Shown: piece after piece, positions 8,420-16,968 of the stretch
Layout of the letters: each line of letters opens with the position of its first letter
Position numbering within the stretch: position 1 is the stretch's first letter
Origin: CALCMJ01 sp964475415
GTDB lineage: Bacteria > Bacteroidota > Bacteroidia > Chitinophagales > Saprospiraceae
Direction of reading: 5' to 3'
DNA length: 64,000 bases
Assembly: GCA_964475415.1 (NCBI GenBank)
Contig: CAYYWZ010000005.1
Span: forward strand, 1 to 64,000
Translations under genes and position numbers: made by a program
The notes under the pieces: model-generated
What the model saw: only the letters and a program-made list of their open reading frames with translations
Told to the model about the DNA's origin: nothing
Database searches by the model: none

Positions 8420-8806
8420 ATGGCATATTCAGAAAAACTAATAGAACACTTTAAGCATCCTAAAAATGTAGGAACCCTTGACAAAGCAAGTAAAAATGTA
8501 GGAACAGGTCTTGTAGGCGCACCAGAATGTGGTGATGTTATGAGATTGCAGATAGAAGTAGACGAAACTTCGGGTCTTATCAAAGACGCTAAGTTCAAAA
8601 CTTTTGGTTGTGGTTCTGCAATTGCTTCTTCTTCATTGGCTACTGAGTGGATCAAAGGAAAGACAGTAGACGAAGCCTTAGCTATAGACAATATGGATAT
8701 AGTCGAAGAGCTAGCACTACCTCCGGTAAAAATACATTGTTCTGTACTTGCAGAAGATGCGATAAAGGGAGCGATCAAGGATTACAAAGAAAAACAAGCT
8801 AAGTAA
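8420..8806 (+). CDS. iscU: Fe-S cluster scaffold IscU
   Basis: 128 residues. The three scaffold cysteines C37 (PECGDV), C64 (FGCGSA) and C107 (HCSVLAEDA) and the modulating D39 are all present, and the LPPVK chaperone-recognition motif is at 100-104. It receives sulfur from IscS and builds [2Fe-2S]/[4Fe-4S] clusters for transfer to A-type carriers. The retained LPPVK implies a HscA-type chaperone elsewhere in the genome, since hscA/hscB are not in this cluster. Confidence 0.97.
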   Translation: MAYSEKLIEHFKHPKNVGTLDKASKNVGTGLVGAPECGDVMRLQIEVDETSGLIKDAKFKTFGCGSAIASSSLATEWIKGKTVDEALAIDNMDIVEELALPPVKIHCSVLAEDAIKGAIKDYKEKQAK

Positions 8807-8808
8807 TT

Positions 8809-9135
8809 ATGCTTTTTGTAGCAGATAGCGCTAAGGAAAAAATTTCTGAGATCATGAGTCGAGGAGAAATTGACGAGAATTATTTTGTCAGAGTTTCTGT
8901 TACTAGCGGAGGTTGTTCTGGACTGAGTTATATGTTAGATTTCGATAATGAGTCTCAGGAGAACGATCAGATTTTCGAAGACAATGGCATCAAGGTAGTC
9001 ACCGATCTCAAAAGTTTTCTGTACCTCTGTAATACGACACTTGAGTTTACAGGCGGCTTAGATGGGAAGGGTTTTTATTTTAATAATCCGAATGCATCAA
9101 GAACCTGTGGTTGCGGTGAGAGTTTTTCTGTATAG
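8809..9135 (+). CDS. iscA: A-type Fe-S carrier protein (IscA/HesB family)
   Basis: 108 residues. The three conserved cysteines are C36 (SGGCSG), C100 and C102 (TCGCGESF), the signature of IscA/SufA/ErpA carriers that accept clusters from IscU and deliver them to apo-proteins. The ATG lies only 2 bp after the iscU stop, indicating translational coupling. A rho-independent terminator follows at 9169-9201, ending the operon; iscR, fdx, hscA and hscB are not here. Confidence 0.93.
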   Translation: MLFVADSAKEKISEIMSRGEIDENYFVRVSVTSGGCSGLSYMLDFDNESQENDQIFEDNGIKVVTDLKSFLYLCNTTLEFTGGLDGKGFYFNNPNASRTCGCGESFSV

Positions 9136-9168
9136 AGATTATCAGAAAGTTTTTTATAAAATAATATA

Positions 9169-9201
9169 AGAGCCAAGGATAATGTCCTTAGCTCTTTTTT
9201 G
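9169..9201 (+). terminator. Rho-independent terminator of the isc operon
   Basis: Arms AGAGC-c-AAGGA and TCCTT-a-GCTCT pair around a TAATG loop (one internal C/A mismatch) and are followed by TTTTT. Confidence 0.8.
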
Positions 9202-9399
9202 TTTGTTACTCCGGTATACTATTTTTTAGTCTTATATCTACACGTAAGTCTGGATTATAAGTATGTAGCTAAATTAGATGGTTTTTTACTTCTGGATGCG
9301 TTATAAATATAAATGAAGTGCCTCAACCACCATTTTTCTAGAAATTATCTTTCGTTTGGTAATATTTCTTGTTGTATTTTACAAAAAAAATATTAAGCC

Positions 9400-11976
9400 A
9401 TGAAGAACACTATCCATCTATTTTTCAGCATCATTTTTTTCTCTTTTCTAGCTTGTACTAATAATATGGAACAGTTGGAACCTAGCCCAGATGAGATAAG
9501 AATGGAAGAGAAACTATATCCTTTCGATGACTATTTCGAAAAGAAAAACTTCCCAGAAACTACTTTTGATCATCTTGCTTATTTCGATGCACTCAAGAAA
9601 GTAAGTCGAGAAACTGATGTACAGAAATCAGTAGGAGAGTGGATAACACAGGGGCCAGGAAATATAGGTGCTAGGATAAATACGATTGCTGTTAATCCAA
9701 AGAATACGGATGAGATGTATTTGGGTTTTTCTACCGGAGGATTATTTAGAACTTCTGATGGAGGGGAAAACTGGGAAAGTATTTTTGAAGAAAACTTGTT
9801 CTATGCCATATCTGCAATACAGATAGATCCTAATGATGAAAATATTATCTATATAGGAACGGGAGATCATAATATTTCTGGTTATCCGTTTACAGGAGAT
9901 GGTGTGTATAAGTCTATAGATAAAGGAACAACATGGCAAGCAATGGGCTTAGCAGAAGAAAGTATAATATCTAGATTAGCCATATCACAAAGTAATTCTC
10001 AAGTTATCTATGCTGCTGCTATGGGAATCCCTTTTGAGCGAAATGATAAGCGTGGATTATATAAGAGTATAGATGGTGGTGAAAACTGGGAAAAAGTACT
10101 ATTTGTTAATGAGTCAACAGGTATTATAGATCTTATTATAGATCCAACGGATGATAATATAGTGTATGCTGCTTCTTGGACGCGAATCAGAAGCAATCTA
10201 GAATCTATTATAACAAGTGATGATGCGCATATATATAAAACAACAGATGGAGGCGTAACTTGGACTAGATTAGAAGGTGGTCTTCCTAGTGAAAATGTGA
10301 CACGTATAGGCCTTTCCATGTCGGGTCAAGATAATAATATTCTCTTTGCCTCCTATAGTGGTCCAGACGGAAGAGATAGTTGTTCTACTGGAGGTGACGA
10401 TCTTACTGGAATATACAAAACTGAAAACGGCGGAGACACGTGGAAAGATATTCTAGGTCCCGATGATTCTGATGGATTGCCTTGCAGAGTGCAGGGTGGC
10501 TTCGCTTGGTATTTTGGACAAGTAAGAGTAAATCCTAATAATGATGACGATATCTTTGTTCTCGGTGTAGATATGTATAGGACCCTAGATGGTGGTCAGA
10601 CATGGAATATAGCTGCTCCACCATGGTGGCAGTATGATGTTCATGCTGATAAGCATGATCTTGTTTTTGTGGAAGATAAGGCTATACTAGCAACTGATGG
10701 AGGAGCTTATAGAGCTAGTGAGACAGAACAGGATTGGATAGATATAGAAAATATTCCTACGACACAATTTTATAGAGTAGCGTATAATCCACATAATCCA
10801 GATCTCTATTACGGTGGTGCTCAGGATAATGGATCTACTGGAGGAAATGCAGAGACGATAAACGAGTGGGAGAGAATTTTTGGAGGAGATGGTTTTCAGA
10901 TGGCTTTTAATCCTGATAATCCAGACATCTATTATGTCGAAACTCAACGTGGAAATATCAGTGCAACCTTCGATGGCGGTAATTCTTACAGTAGTGTTTC
11001 TTTCGGAATAGAAGGAAACAAAGCGTGGGATATGCCCTATTTTATCAGCGAGCAGAATACCGATATCATTATCACAGGTTCTGATCGGGTGTATGAGGTG
11101 TATGTGGATCCTCTGGGATATGATGTTATCACAACACAGTTAAGTGAGCGACTTACAGATCCAGATCTAAATGGATTGACCTATAGTATTTCTACTGTGG
11201 AGCAGTCACCACTCAATAGTGATATCTTATATGCAGGTACGCAAGATGGATGGGTATGGTCTACTACAGACTATGGGGCGAACTGGGAGAAGGTCGACAA
11301 TGGATTACCTAGAAGATACATCTCTAATATCAAAGCTTCTCAAGTCAGCGAAAATAGAGTCTACTGTTCTATCACTGGATATAAGTATAATGACTTTATT
11401 CCTCATGTATATATGTCTGAAGATAATGGCACTAATTGGGTAAGTATAAACGGAGATCTCCCAGAACTATCTGTTAATGATCTGTATATTCTGAGAGAAG
11501 GTGGAGATGAAGTTATCTTTGCTGGTACTGATGGAGGTATATATTACACAACAGATATGGGCCAAAGTTGGCAAAGATTAGGATTGAATATGCCGGCAGT
11601 ACCTACTTATGATATGGATTATAATGTTGCTAAAAATGAATTAGTGGCAGGTACCTATGGAAGAGGTATATTGAGTTTTGATCTAGATCAGGTAGGGCTG
11701 GGTATGACAAGCAGCACGAATGATATTGCTCTTTCTAAACAAGTCAGAATCTATCCAACAGTAACAGAAGGACAGCTTACCATAGAGCGAACAAATCTGG
11801 ATAAACTAGACGAACTTAATTATAGTGTTATTGCAGGCGATGGAAGGCTCATCACTAAGGGAGGTAAGTTATCATCTGCATTAACTAAATTAGATCTTTC
11901 TAATTATTCGGGACTTGTATTTATAAGAATATCTAGTAAGCAAGGTGCTTATATGGAAAAGATAATTGTTCAGTGA
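9400..11976 (+). CDS. Large secreted BNR/sortilin-like repeat protein with T9SS sorting domain
   Basis: 858 residues. The first ~20 residues form a signal sequence ending FLACTN, which looks like a lipobox. The body is built of beta-propeller repeats, with at least nine Asp-box/BNR motifs of the form S/T-x-D-x-G-x-x-W (for example SDGGENWE, DGGVTWTR, NGGDTWK, DGGQTWN, DYGANWEK, DMGQSWQR), as in VPS10/sortilin and xyloglucanase-like proteins. The last ~75 residues (from VRIYPT) are a type A T9SS C-terminal domain ending in KIIVQ. No sialidase FRIP motif is seen, so an enzyme activity cannot be claimed. A lipobox combined with a T9SS tail is unusual. Confidence 0.8.
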   Translation: MKNTIHLFFSIIFFSFLACTNNMEQLEPSPDEIRMEEKLYPFDDYFEKKNFPETTFDHLAYFDALKKVSRETDVQKSVGEWITQGPGNIGARINTIAVNPKNTDEMYLGFSTGGLFRTSDGGENWESIFEENLFYAISAIQIDPNDENIIYIGTGDHNISGYPFTGDGVYKSIDKGTTWQAMGLAEESIISRLAISQSNSQVIYAAAMGIPFERNDKRGLYKSIDGGENWEKVLFVNESTGIIDLIIDPTDDNIVYAASWTRIRSNLESIITSDDAHIYKTTDGGVTWTRLEGGLPSENVTRIGLSMSGQDNNILFASYSGPDGRDSCSTGGDDLTGIYKTENGGDTWKDILGPDDSDGLPCRVQGGFAWYFGQVRVNPNNDDDIFVLGVDMYRTLDGGQTWNIAAPPWWQYDVHADKHDLVFVEDKAILATDGGAYRASETEQDWIDIENIPTTQFYRVAYNPHNPDLYYGGAQDNGSTGGNAETINEWERIFGGDGFQMAFNPDNPDIYYVETQRGNISATFDGGNSYSSVSFGIEGNKAWDMPYFISEQNTDIIITGSDRVYEVYVDPLGYDVITTQLSERLTDPDLNGLTYSISTVEQSPLNSDILYAGTQDGWVWSTTDYGANWEKVDNGLPRRYISNIKASQVSENRVYCSITGYKYNDFIPHVYMSEDNGTNWVSINGDLPELSVNDLYILREGGDEVIFAGTDGGIYYTTDMGQSWQRLGLNMPAVPTYDMDYNVAKNELVAGTYGRGILSFDLDQVGLGMTSSTNDIALSKQVRIYPTVTEGQLTIERTNLDKLDELNYSVIAGDGRLITKGGKLSSALTKLDLSNYSGLVFIRISSKQGAYMEKIIVQ

Positions 11977-12002
11977 TTATAAGTTGGAGCGAAAAATAAA
12001 AA

Positions 12003-12035
12003 AGACTAAACGCTTGAAACGCTTAGTCTTTTTTT
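12003..12035. terminator. Bidirectional rho-independent terminator
   Basis: AGACTAA at 12003-12009 pairs with TTAGTCT at 12023-12029, followed by seven T on the plus strand and preceded by an A-rich tract that gives T on the minus strand. It separates the convergent BNR-repeat and DUF2807 genes. Confidence 0.75.
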
Positions 12036-12059
12036 ATGCTCGAATTTGAGTACTTTATT

Positions 12060-12764
12060 CTAGATAGCTTTAATACTTCCTCCAGAATATTTTCCTGCAT
12101 CTATATTGGTTTTTTCAGGGGCTCCTTTATATTTTATACTACCACCAGAATTAGCATCTGCTTCGATTTCGCTTTTCGCCCATACAACAGCCGAAGCTCC
12201 TGAGGAAACATCTATAGTTGTTTTTTCTGTTTCTAATTTTTTAGCTTTATAACTAGCTCCTGATGATAAATCTACGTCTTGGTCGTTGGCTGTACCTTTC
12301 ATAGTTACAGAAGCGCCAGAAGATATGCTTACTTTCAGTTGTTCCACTTCTATGGGAATAGAGCAGAATGAGCCGCTGGATGCATCGACTTCAAATGTGG
12401 ATGCTTTTATTATTTCATTTCCAGATACTCTTGCTCCTGCACTAATATCTATTTCATTAAGATTAGTAAAGTAAAGTGTTATTTCCGCTTTCTTATTGGC
12501 TCCACTATTCCATTTAAGACCTTTACCCTTAAATTTAATCTCTAGTGTATTATTAGAAATAGTAGTTTTTAGATCATCTATATCTCCTTTTATAATATTT
12601 ATTTCTGCTTTGTTCTCTGTAGAAGGAATCAATGTTACTTTTATATTTCCCATTACTTCTAGTGTAGAAAACTTATCTAGATCCCTTGTGACATTATCAG
12701 TAATAAGAGAAAATGATTGTGCAGTCAAGAATAATCCTGTGAACAGTACAAAAAGGGTTTTCAT
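12060..12764 (-). CDS. Head GIN domain (DUF2807) exported protein
   Basis: 234 residues with an N-terminal signal peptide (about 1-18). The mature part is a right-handed beta-helix of the head-GIN/DUF2807 family, recognisable by repeated short strands containing SSGAS or SAGAR and G-G-S turns (DISAGAR, DASSGS, SISSGAS, DLSSGAS, DVSSGAS, ANSGGS). Family members are periplasmic or outer-membrane-facing proteins common in Bacteroidota with no defined biochemical role. No partner gene is adjacent. Confidence 0.85.
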   Translation of the reverse strand: MKTLFVLFTGLFLTAQSFSLITDNVTRDLDKFSTLEVMGNIKVTLIPSTENKAEINIIKGDIDDLKTTISNNTLEIKFKGKGLKWNSGANKKAEITLYFTNLNEIDISAGARVSGNEIIKASTFEVDASSGSFCSIPIEVEQLKVSISSGASVTMKGTANDQDVDLSSGASYKAKKLETEKTTIDVSSGASAVVWAKSEIEADANSGGSIKYKGAPEKTNIDAGKYSGGSIKAI

Positions 12765-13094
12765 AATTATTATGTTTTTATTATCAAATTATTGAATCTG
12801 AGTAAATTGCTCTTTGGGTATTAACTATATGACAGCGCATCTTAAGATCTGTCTTGAATCAAGAACCAGATGATACTTAGTTATATCGAGAAGGACATGC
12901 TATCAAATAACGTTATGATAAGTTAAAAAGTTATCTGGAAACTAGAAAATTATATAGATGAAATCGACTTTCTACTCGTTGAATCATTTATATACTTATA
13001 CAATTAGTGAAAAGCAATGATCAATTGTGGCTAATTACTATAAAGTTTTTTTTATTAAAACTTCTTTAAGAGTAATGACATAATTTCTACACAG
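12765..13094. other. 330-bp intergenic stretch, nothing identified
   Basis: AT-rich, with the upstream region of the DUF2807 gene and the 3-prime side of the crotonase gene. I see no reading frame, hairpin with a T-run, tRNA or clear promoter box. Confidence 0.5.
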
Positions 13095-13853
13095 CTATGC
13101 AGTTAAAAATTTCTGTATTGCTTTTTTAGCATAAGATGACATAACCATTTCCCCACTTAAGCTAGCTCTGTGTTCTAGTAATTCATCCCAATCCGTGCAT
13201 CTAGCCCAAAAAATATTTTTCAATTCTGCAAGAGCATGAGGATTCATATTAACTAGTTTTTCAGTAAAATGATCTATATAATTATCAAGCTGTTTTCCTG
13301 TATCAAAAACCTCTGTAAAGAGACCTTTACGTCGAGCCCACTTAGCTGTTTGCCACTCTGTAGGATTTAGTGCTAACTGACTAAAAGCTGATAATCCCAT
13401 CTTTCTTTCTACTGCTGGACCGATAACGAAAGGACCTATTCCAACAGCTAATTCGCTTAATCTAATAGAAGCGTACCTAGTCGCCATAGTATAATCACAA
13501 GCTGCAGCAAGTCCTACTCCGCCGCCTACAGCCTTTCCTTGTACTCTTCCTATCACTATTTTCCCACAAGTTCTGATAGCGTTAATAACTCTAGCAAAGC
13601 CCATAAAAAATAATTTCCCATCATCCTTATTTTCTATACTGCTTAATTCCGTAAAGCTAGCTCCGGCACAGAACGTTCTATCGCCACTACTTTTCAATAT
13701 AATTAGCACTACTTCATTGTCAGCGCCCAATTTTAGGATATCTTCTTCTATTGCTCTGAGCAAATTTCCCGGTAAAGAATTATGAGAAGGATGGTAGAAT
13801 TCTATCGTCGCTATTCCGTCTTTAGTACTTGATTTTACATAACCGTTATCCAT
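13095..13853 (-). CDS. Enoyl-CoA hydratase/isomerase (crotonase) family protein
   Basis: 252 residues with the crotonase fold. The oxyanion-hole segments are FCAGASFTEL (about 61-70) and GKAVGGGVGLAAACD (about 106-120). Of the two acid/base glutamates of enoyl-CoA hydratase, the second is kept (E134 in RLSELAVGIGP) but the first is replaced by G114 (GGGVGL instead of GGGxEL). Crotonases with one glutamate include isomerases, thioesterases and hydrolases, so the hydratase reaction is not assured. The gene stands alone. Confidence 0.8.
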   Translation of the reverse strand: MDNGYVKSSTKDGIATIEFYHPSHNSLPGNLLRAIEEDILKLGADNEVVLIILKSSGDRTFCAGASFTELSSIENKDDGKLFFMGFARVINAIRTCGKIVIGRVQGKAVGGGVGLAAACDYTMATRYASIRLSELAVGIGPFVIGPAVERKMGLSAFSQLALNPTEWQTAKWARRKGLFTEVFDTGKQLDNYIDHFTEKLVNMNPHALAELKNIFWARCTDWDELLEHRASLSGEMVMSSYAKKAIQKFLTA

Positions 13854-13886
13854 ATACGTCTACTTATCTATTATTTTAAGAAATGT

Positions 13887-13917
13887 CAAATATAAGCACT
13901 AGGCTGTTATCATCGAA
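13887..13917 (-). promoter_or_regulatory. Probable promoter of the crotonase gene
   Basis: On the minus strand TTCG (13914-13917), 19 bp spacer, then TATATTTG (13887-13894), close to the Bacteroidota TTTG-N19-21-TAnnTTTG promoter. The -7 box is 33 bp before the start codon at 13853. Confidence 0.5.
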
Positions 13918-14031
13918 TTATTAAGATTTTATTCTCATTAAATATCGAAAAATATTATATTTTAGCTTCTAATAAATGCTTCTTCCAGAGCGTCTGTAGA
14001 CAACTAGAACTTCAACTTCAACTATTAAAAT

Positions 14032-14613
14032 ATGAACAAGGACTCCGTAATTAAAAATTTACGTGGCGAAAAGTGGGAAAAGGTTAAATTTCGATCTAAG
14101 ACTTTATCTAAAAATTATTACATATCTAATAATGGAAGAGTAAAGTCAATCGATAAATCTACAAAAGTTGAGAAGCTAATAAAATGCACAGCTACCAAAC
14201 AAGGTTATCTGCATGCTTCAATTAAACTTGCTGATGGATTTAGTGGAATTTACCCTCATAAAAAAGTTGCTGAGCACTTTTTGAAAAAAACATCTAAAAA
14301 GCATGAATTTGTCATCCACAAGGATATGGTGAGAGGAAACAATCATCATACCAATCTAAAGTGGGTTACGAAAGAAAAGCAGCAAGAGTATGTTAAAGCT
14401 AGAGCAGTAAAGTACGGATACGACAAACGTACTCATGTTCCTGGCGTTGGGAATTATAAGCTTAAAGCTTCAGACGTTGCAAGAATTAAAAAAATGATAA
14501 TAAAAGGTAAAACTAGAAGAAAAATTATCGCTAAACAATTTAACGTTTCTACTACTCAATTAAAAAGAATCGAAAGAGGAGAAAATTGGGCGCATGTTAA
14601 ACCAGCTAAGTAG
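14032..14613 (+). CDS. Freestanding NUMOD4/HNH-type endonuclease-like protein
   Basis: 193 residues, basic. Residues about 11-45 (GEKWEKVKF..., YYISNNGRVKS) match the NUMOD4 DNA-binding motif of homing endonucleases. Residues about 70-125 contain an HNH_3-like core: HKKVAEHF, then IHKD, GNNHHTNLKWVT, where the His, Asn and trailing Asn-Leu-x-Trp fit the metal-binding finger. The C-terminal ~60 residues look like a helix-turn-helix (KIIAKQFNVSTTQLKRIERG). It does not sit inside an intron, intein or disrupted gene, so it is either an autonomous mobile gene or a domesticated nuclease. Its Lys/Asn-rich, A-rich codon use differs somewhat from the neighbours. Confidence 0.75.
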   Translation: MNKDSVIKNLRGEKWEKVKFRSKTLSKNYYISNNGRVKSIDKSTKVEKLIKCTATKQGYLHASIKLADGFSGIYPHKKVAEHFLKKTSKKHEFVIHKDMVRGNNHHTNLKWVTKEKQQEYVKARAVKYGYDKRTHVPGVGNYKLKASDVARIKKMIIKGKTRRKIIAKQFNVSTTQLKRIERGENWAHVKPAK

Positions 14614-14792
14614 TAATTTTTTAATAAGTTTTTCTTTTTGTTGCGAAGAGCTATTGTTCGTATTGTCTATATGGAGGTATACCAAGCCAGGGTGTAAATC
14701 AATTATTTACAACAATAATAGGTACTAATGCTCTTATTCGTCATTCTATTTTTCTATTTTAAAGTATTGAAATATATACCATAATTAGAGGA

Positions 14793-16349
14793 TTGATGAA
14801 TAGAATTAATACATTAAAAAATATAGGCTGTCTTATACTTTTCTTACTTACTACGGTAGCATATAGCCAAGATGTCCATAAAACTTGTGGCACCCAAGCT
14901 TACAAAAGTGATTGGTTAAAGGAATATCAAAGAAATCCAGGATCTTTTTACAAGATGGTGGATTCTATTATTTATGTTCCTATAACAGTTCATTCTGTAG
15001 GTCAGGACAACGGTTTCGGAGCATACGCCGAGACTAGTGTTCTAGAAGCTATGTGCACTCTTAATAATGATTTTCAGGAATCTAATATACAGTTCTATTT
15101 AGCAGAGACTATACGTACCTTACCTGCAGCACAATATTTAAACCATGTAGATATATTGACTGGTGCAGATATGATGTTTGAGAATAATGTTCCTAACACG
15201 ATCAATAATTACATTGTAAAAACAGCAGCTGGAAACTGTGGTTATAATCTACCCTACGCGGGCATTGCGCTTGCTATAGATTGTATAACTCCTGAAGACC
15301 ACACATGGGCACACGAGGTAGGACATAACTTAGGATTACCACATCCTTTCTTAGGATGGGAAGGCGGAGTATCTCATGACGGCTCTATAGCTCATAATTT
15401 TTCGGATCCGGCTCCTGAGTATGTAACCTATGATTATACCTTATTCCAAGATACCTTGATACTTGATACGTTAATTATAGATACAGCTCTGGTAGAAAAA
15501 ATGGATGGAAGTAATTGCTACATTGCTGGAGATGGATTTTGTGATACTGCACCTGACTATTTAGCTATCAGATGGCAGTGTAATCCTTCAGACGGATTCA
15601 GCTCTACAGTGCAAACAGATCCTGATAATATTCAGTTTCAGTCAGATGGTTCATTGATTATGTCTTATGCATTAGATGTATGCGCTAATAAATTTTCTGC
15701 TGAGCAGATCGATGCTATGAGAGCGAATTTATTGGATGAGAAATCTTCTTATTTAGACGCTAATTATACTGCCGAAACTATAAGTGATTATAATACTGAA
15801 TTGCGAGAACCTGAAGAAGGTTTATTTGTCTACAATAAAGAAATAGACTTCACATGGGATGCTGTAGAGCATGCAGACTTCTATTTGTTTAGACTCTATA
15901 ATGTCAATCCTTATTTTCCAGACCAACCTATTATCCAGATGGACACCTTAGTTGCAGGTAACAGTATGTATATTGATTTGCTTCCTGCAAATAAAGACTA
16001 TGTATGGGAAGTTGCTCCTATGACAGACTTTGACTTTTGTACAATTATAAACTCTGAGAGGTCATCTTTTTCTACAACTTTAGTGAGTGCTGTAGAAGAG
16101 GCATTGATAGATGAAGGTTTAACAGTGTATCCTTCAGCCCTTTCAGCAGGAAATGTTATTAACATAAAGCGAAAATCAAACACATCGTATGATTTTAAAG
16201 TGTATAATGCCTCGGGAATTATCCAGCATAAACAAATGTTGAATCAAGATGAAATTTCAATTTCTACTGATACTTGGAATCCTGGGATGTATATTTTAAA
16301 GTTTAGAAAGCAAAACGAAACCTTTATAAAAAAGGTGCTTATATTTTAA
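14793..16349 (+). CDS. Secreted M43 (pappalysin/cytophagalysin) metalloprotease with T9SS sorting domain
   Basis: 518 residues. A signal peptide (about 1-26) precedes the catalytic domain. HEVGHNLGLPH is the HExxHxxGxxH metzincin zinc motif, and the later SYALDVCANKFS contains the Met-turn region. Cysteines in the catalytic domain are consistent with the disulfides of M43B enzymes. Residues about 335-440 (FTWDAVEHADFYLFRLYN) form a fibronectin III-like module. The last ~75 residues (VYPSALSAG... to KKVLIF) are a T9SS type A domain. It is likely exported across the outer membrane to digest external protein. The next gene starts 16 bp downstream but is functionally unrelated. Confidence 0.88.
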   Translation: MMNRINTLKNIGCLILFLLTTVAYSQDVHKTCGTQAYKSDWLKEYQRNPGSFYKMVDSIIYVPITVHSVGQDNGFGAYAETSVLEAMCTLNNDFQESNIQFYLAETIRTLPAAQYLNHVDILTGADMMFENNVPNTINNYIVKTAAGNCGYNLPYAGIALAIDCITPEDHTWAHEVGHNLGLPHPFLGWEGGVSHDGSIAHNFSDPAPEYVTYDYTLFQDTLILDTLIIDTALVEKMDGSNCYIAGDGFCDTAPDYLAIRWQCNPSDGFSSTVQTDPDNIQFQSDGSLIMSYALDVCANKFSAEQIDAMRANLLDEKSSYLDANYTAETISDYNTELREPEEGLFVYNKEIDFTWDAVEHADFYLFRLYNVNPYFPDQPIIQMDTLVAGNSMYIDLLPANKDYVWEVAPMTDFDFCTIINSERSSFSTTLVSAVEEALIDEGLTVYPSALSAGNVINIKRKSNTSYDFKVYNASGIIQHKQMLNQDEISISTDTWNPGMYILKFRKQNETFIKKVLIF

Positions 16350-16365
16350 AGATTAGTAAACTTAA

Positions 16366-16959
16366 ATGGTATATAAATTTAAGGGTTTTATTCCCGTAAT
16401 TGATCCTACATCTTTTGTGCATCCACAGGCAGTTGTTACTGGTAATGTCATAATCGGAAAGCATGTATATATTGGACCTGGAGCAGCGATACGCGGCGAC
16501 TGGGGAGGTATAGAAATCCATGATGGTTGTAACATACAGGAGAACTGCACTATACATATGTTCCCAGGAGTTACTGTTATTTTAGAAAGTGCAGCACATA
16601 TAGGTCATGGTGCAATCATACATGGTGCAAGGATAGGAGAGAATGCTATGATAGGTATGAATGCAGTTATTATGGACAATTGTATTATTGGTGCAGAAAG
16701 TATAGTTGGTGCTTTAAGTTTTGTAAAAGCAAGTACGGTAATTCCTCCTAAAAGTATAGTCGTAGGTAATCCTGCCAAGATAATAAAAGAAGTTTCTGAA
16801 AAAATGATAGCTTGGAAAACGAAAGGGACTAGATTATACCAGAGTCTTCCTGCAGAATGTTTTACAGAATTAGAAGCTTGTGAACCCTTAACATCTATTC
16901 CTGAAAATAGACCTCGTCAAGAGGAGCTATATAAAACTTGGAACGAAATAAAGAAGTAA
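16366..16959 (+). CDS. Gamma-carbonic-anhydrase-like/PaaY-type hexapeptide protein
   Basis: 197 residues folding as a left-handed beta-helix, with many [LIV]-G-x-x hexapeptide repeats between residues 12 and 130 (GNVIIGKHVYIGPGAAIRGD). The histidines in NCTIHMF and HIGHGAIIHG sit where the zinc ligands of gamma-carbonic anhydrases lie. The length and the extended C-terminal helix fit PaaY, a thioesterase-like partner of phenylacetate catabolism, better than YrdA. No paa ring-opening genes are adjacent; the genome position next to a protease gives no clue to role. Confidence 0.8.
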   Translation: MVYKFKGFIPVIDPTSFVHPQAVVTGNVIIGKHVYIGPGAAIRGDWGGIEIHDGCNIQENCTIHMFPGVTVILESAAHIGHGAIIHGARIGENAMIGMNAVIMDNCIIGAESIVGALSFVKASTVIPPKSIVVGNPAKIIKEVSEKMIAWKTKGTRLYQSLPAECFTELEACEPLTSIPENRPRQEELYKTWNEIKK

Positions 16960-16968
16960 ATTATAGTA

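Noticed and set aside
9400..11976. BNR-repeat protein as a sialidase
   Set aside because: Only Asp-box motifs are seen; there is no FRIP-type motif, and BNR repeats also occur in sortilin-like and non-catalytic propellers.
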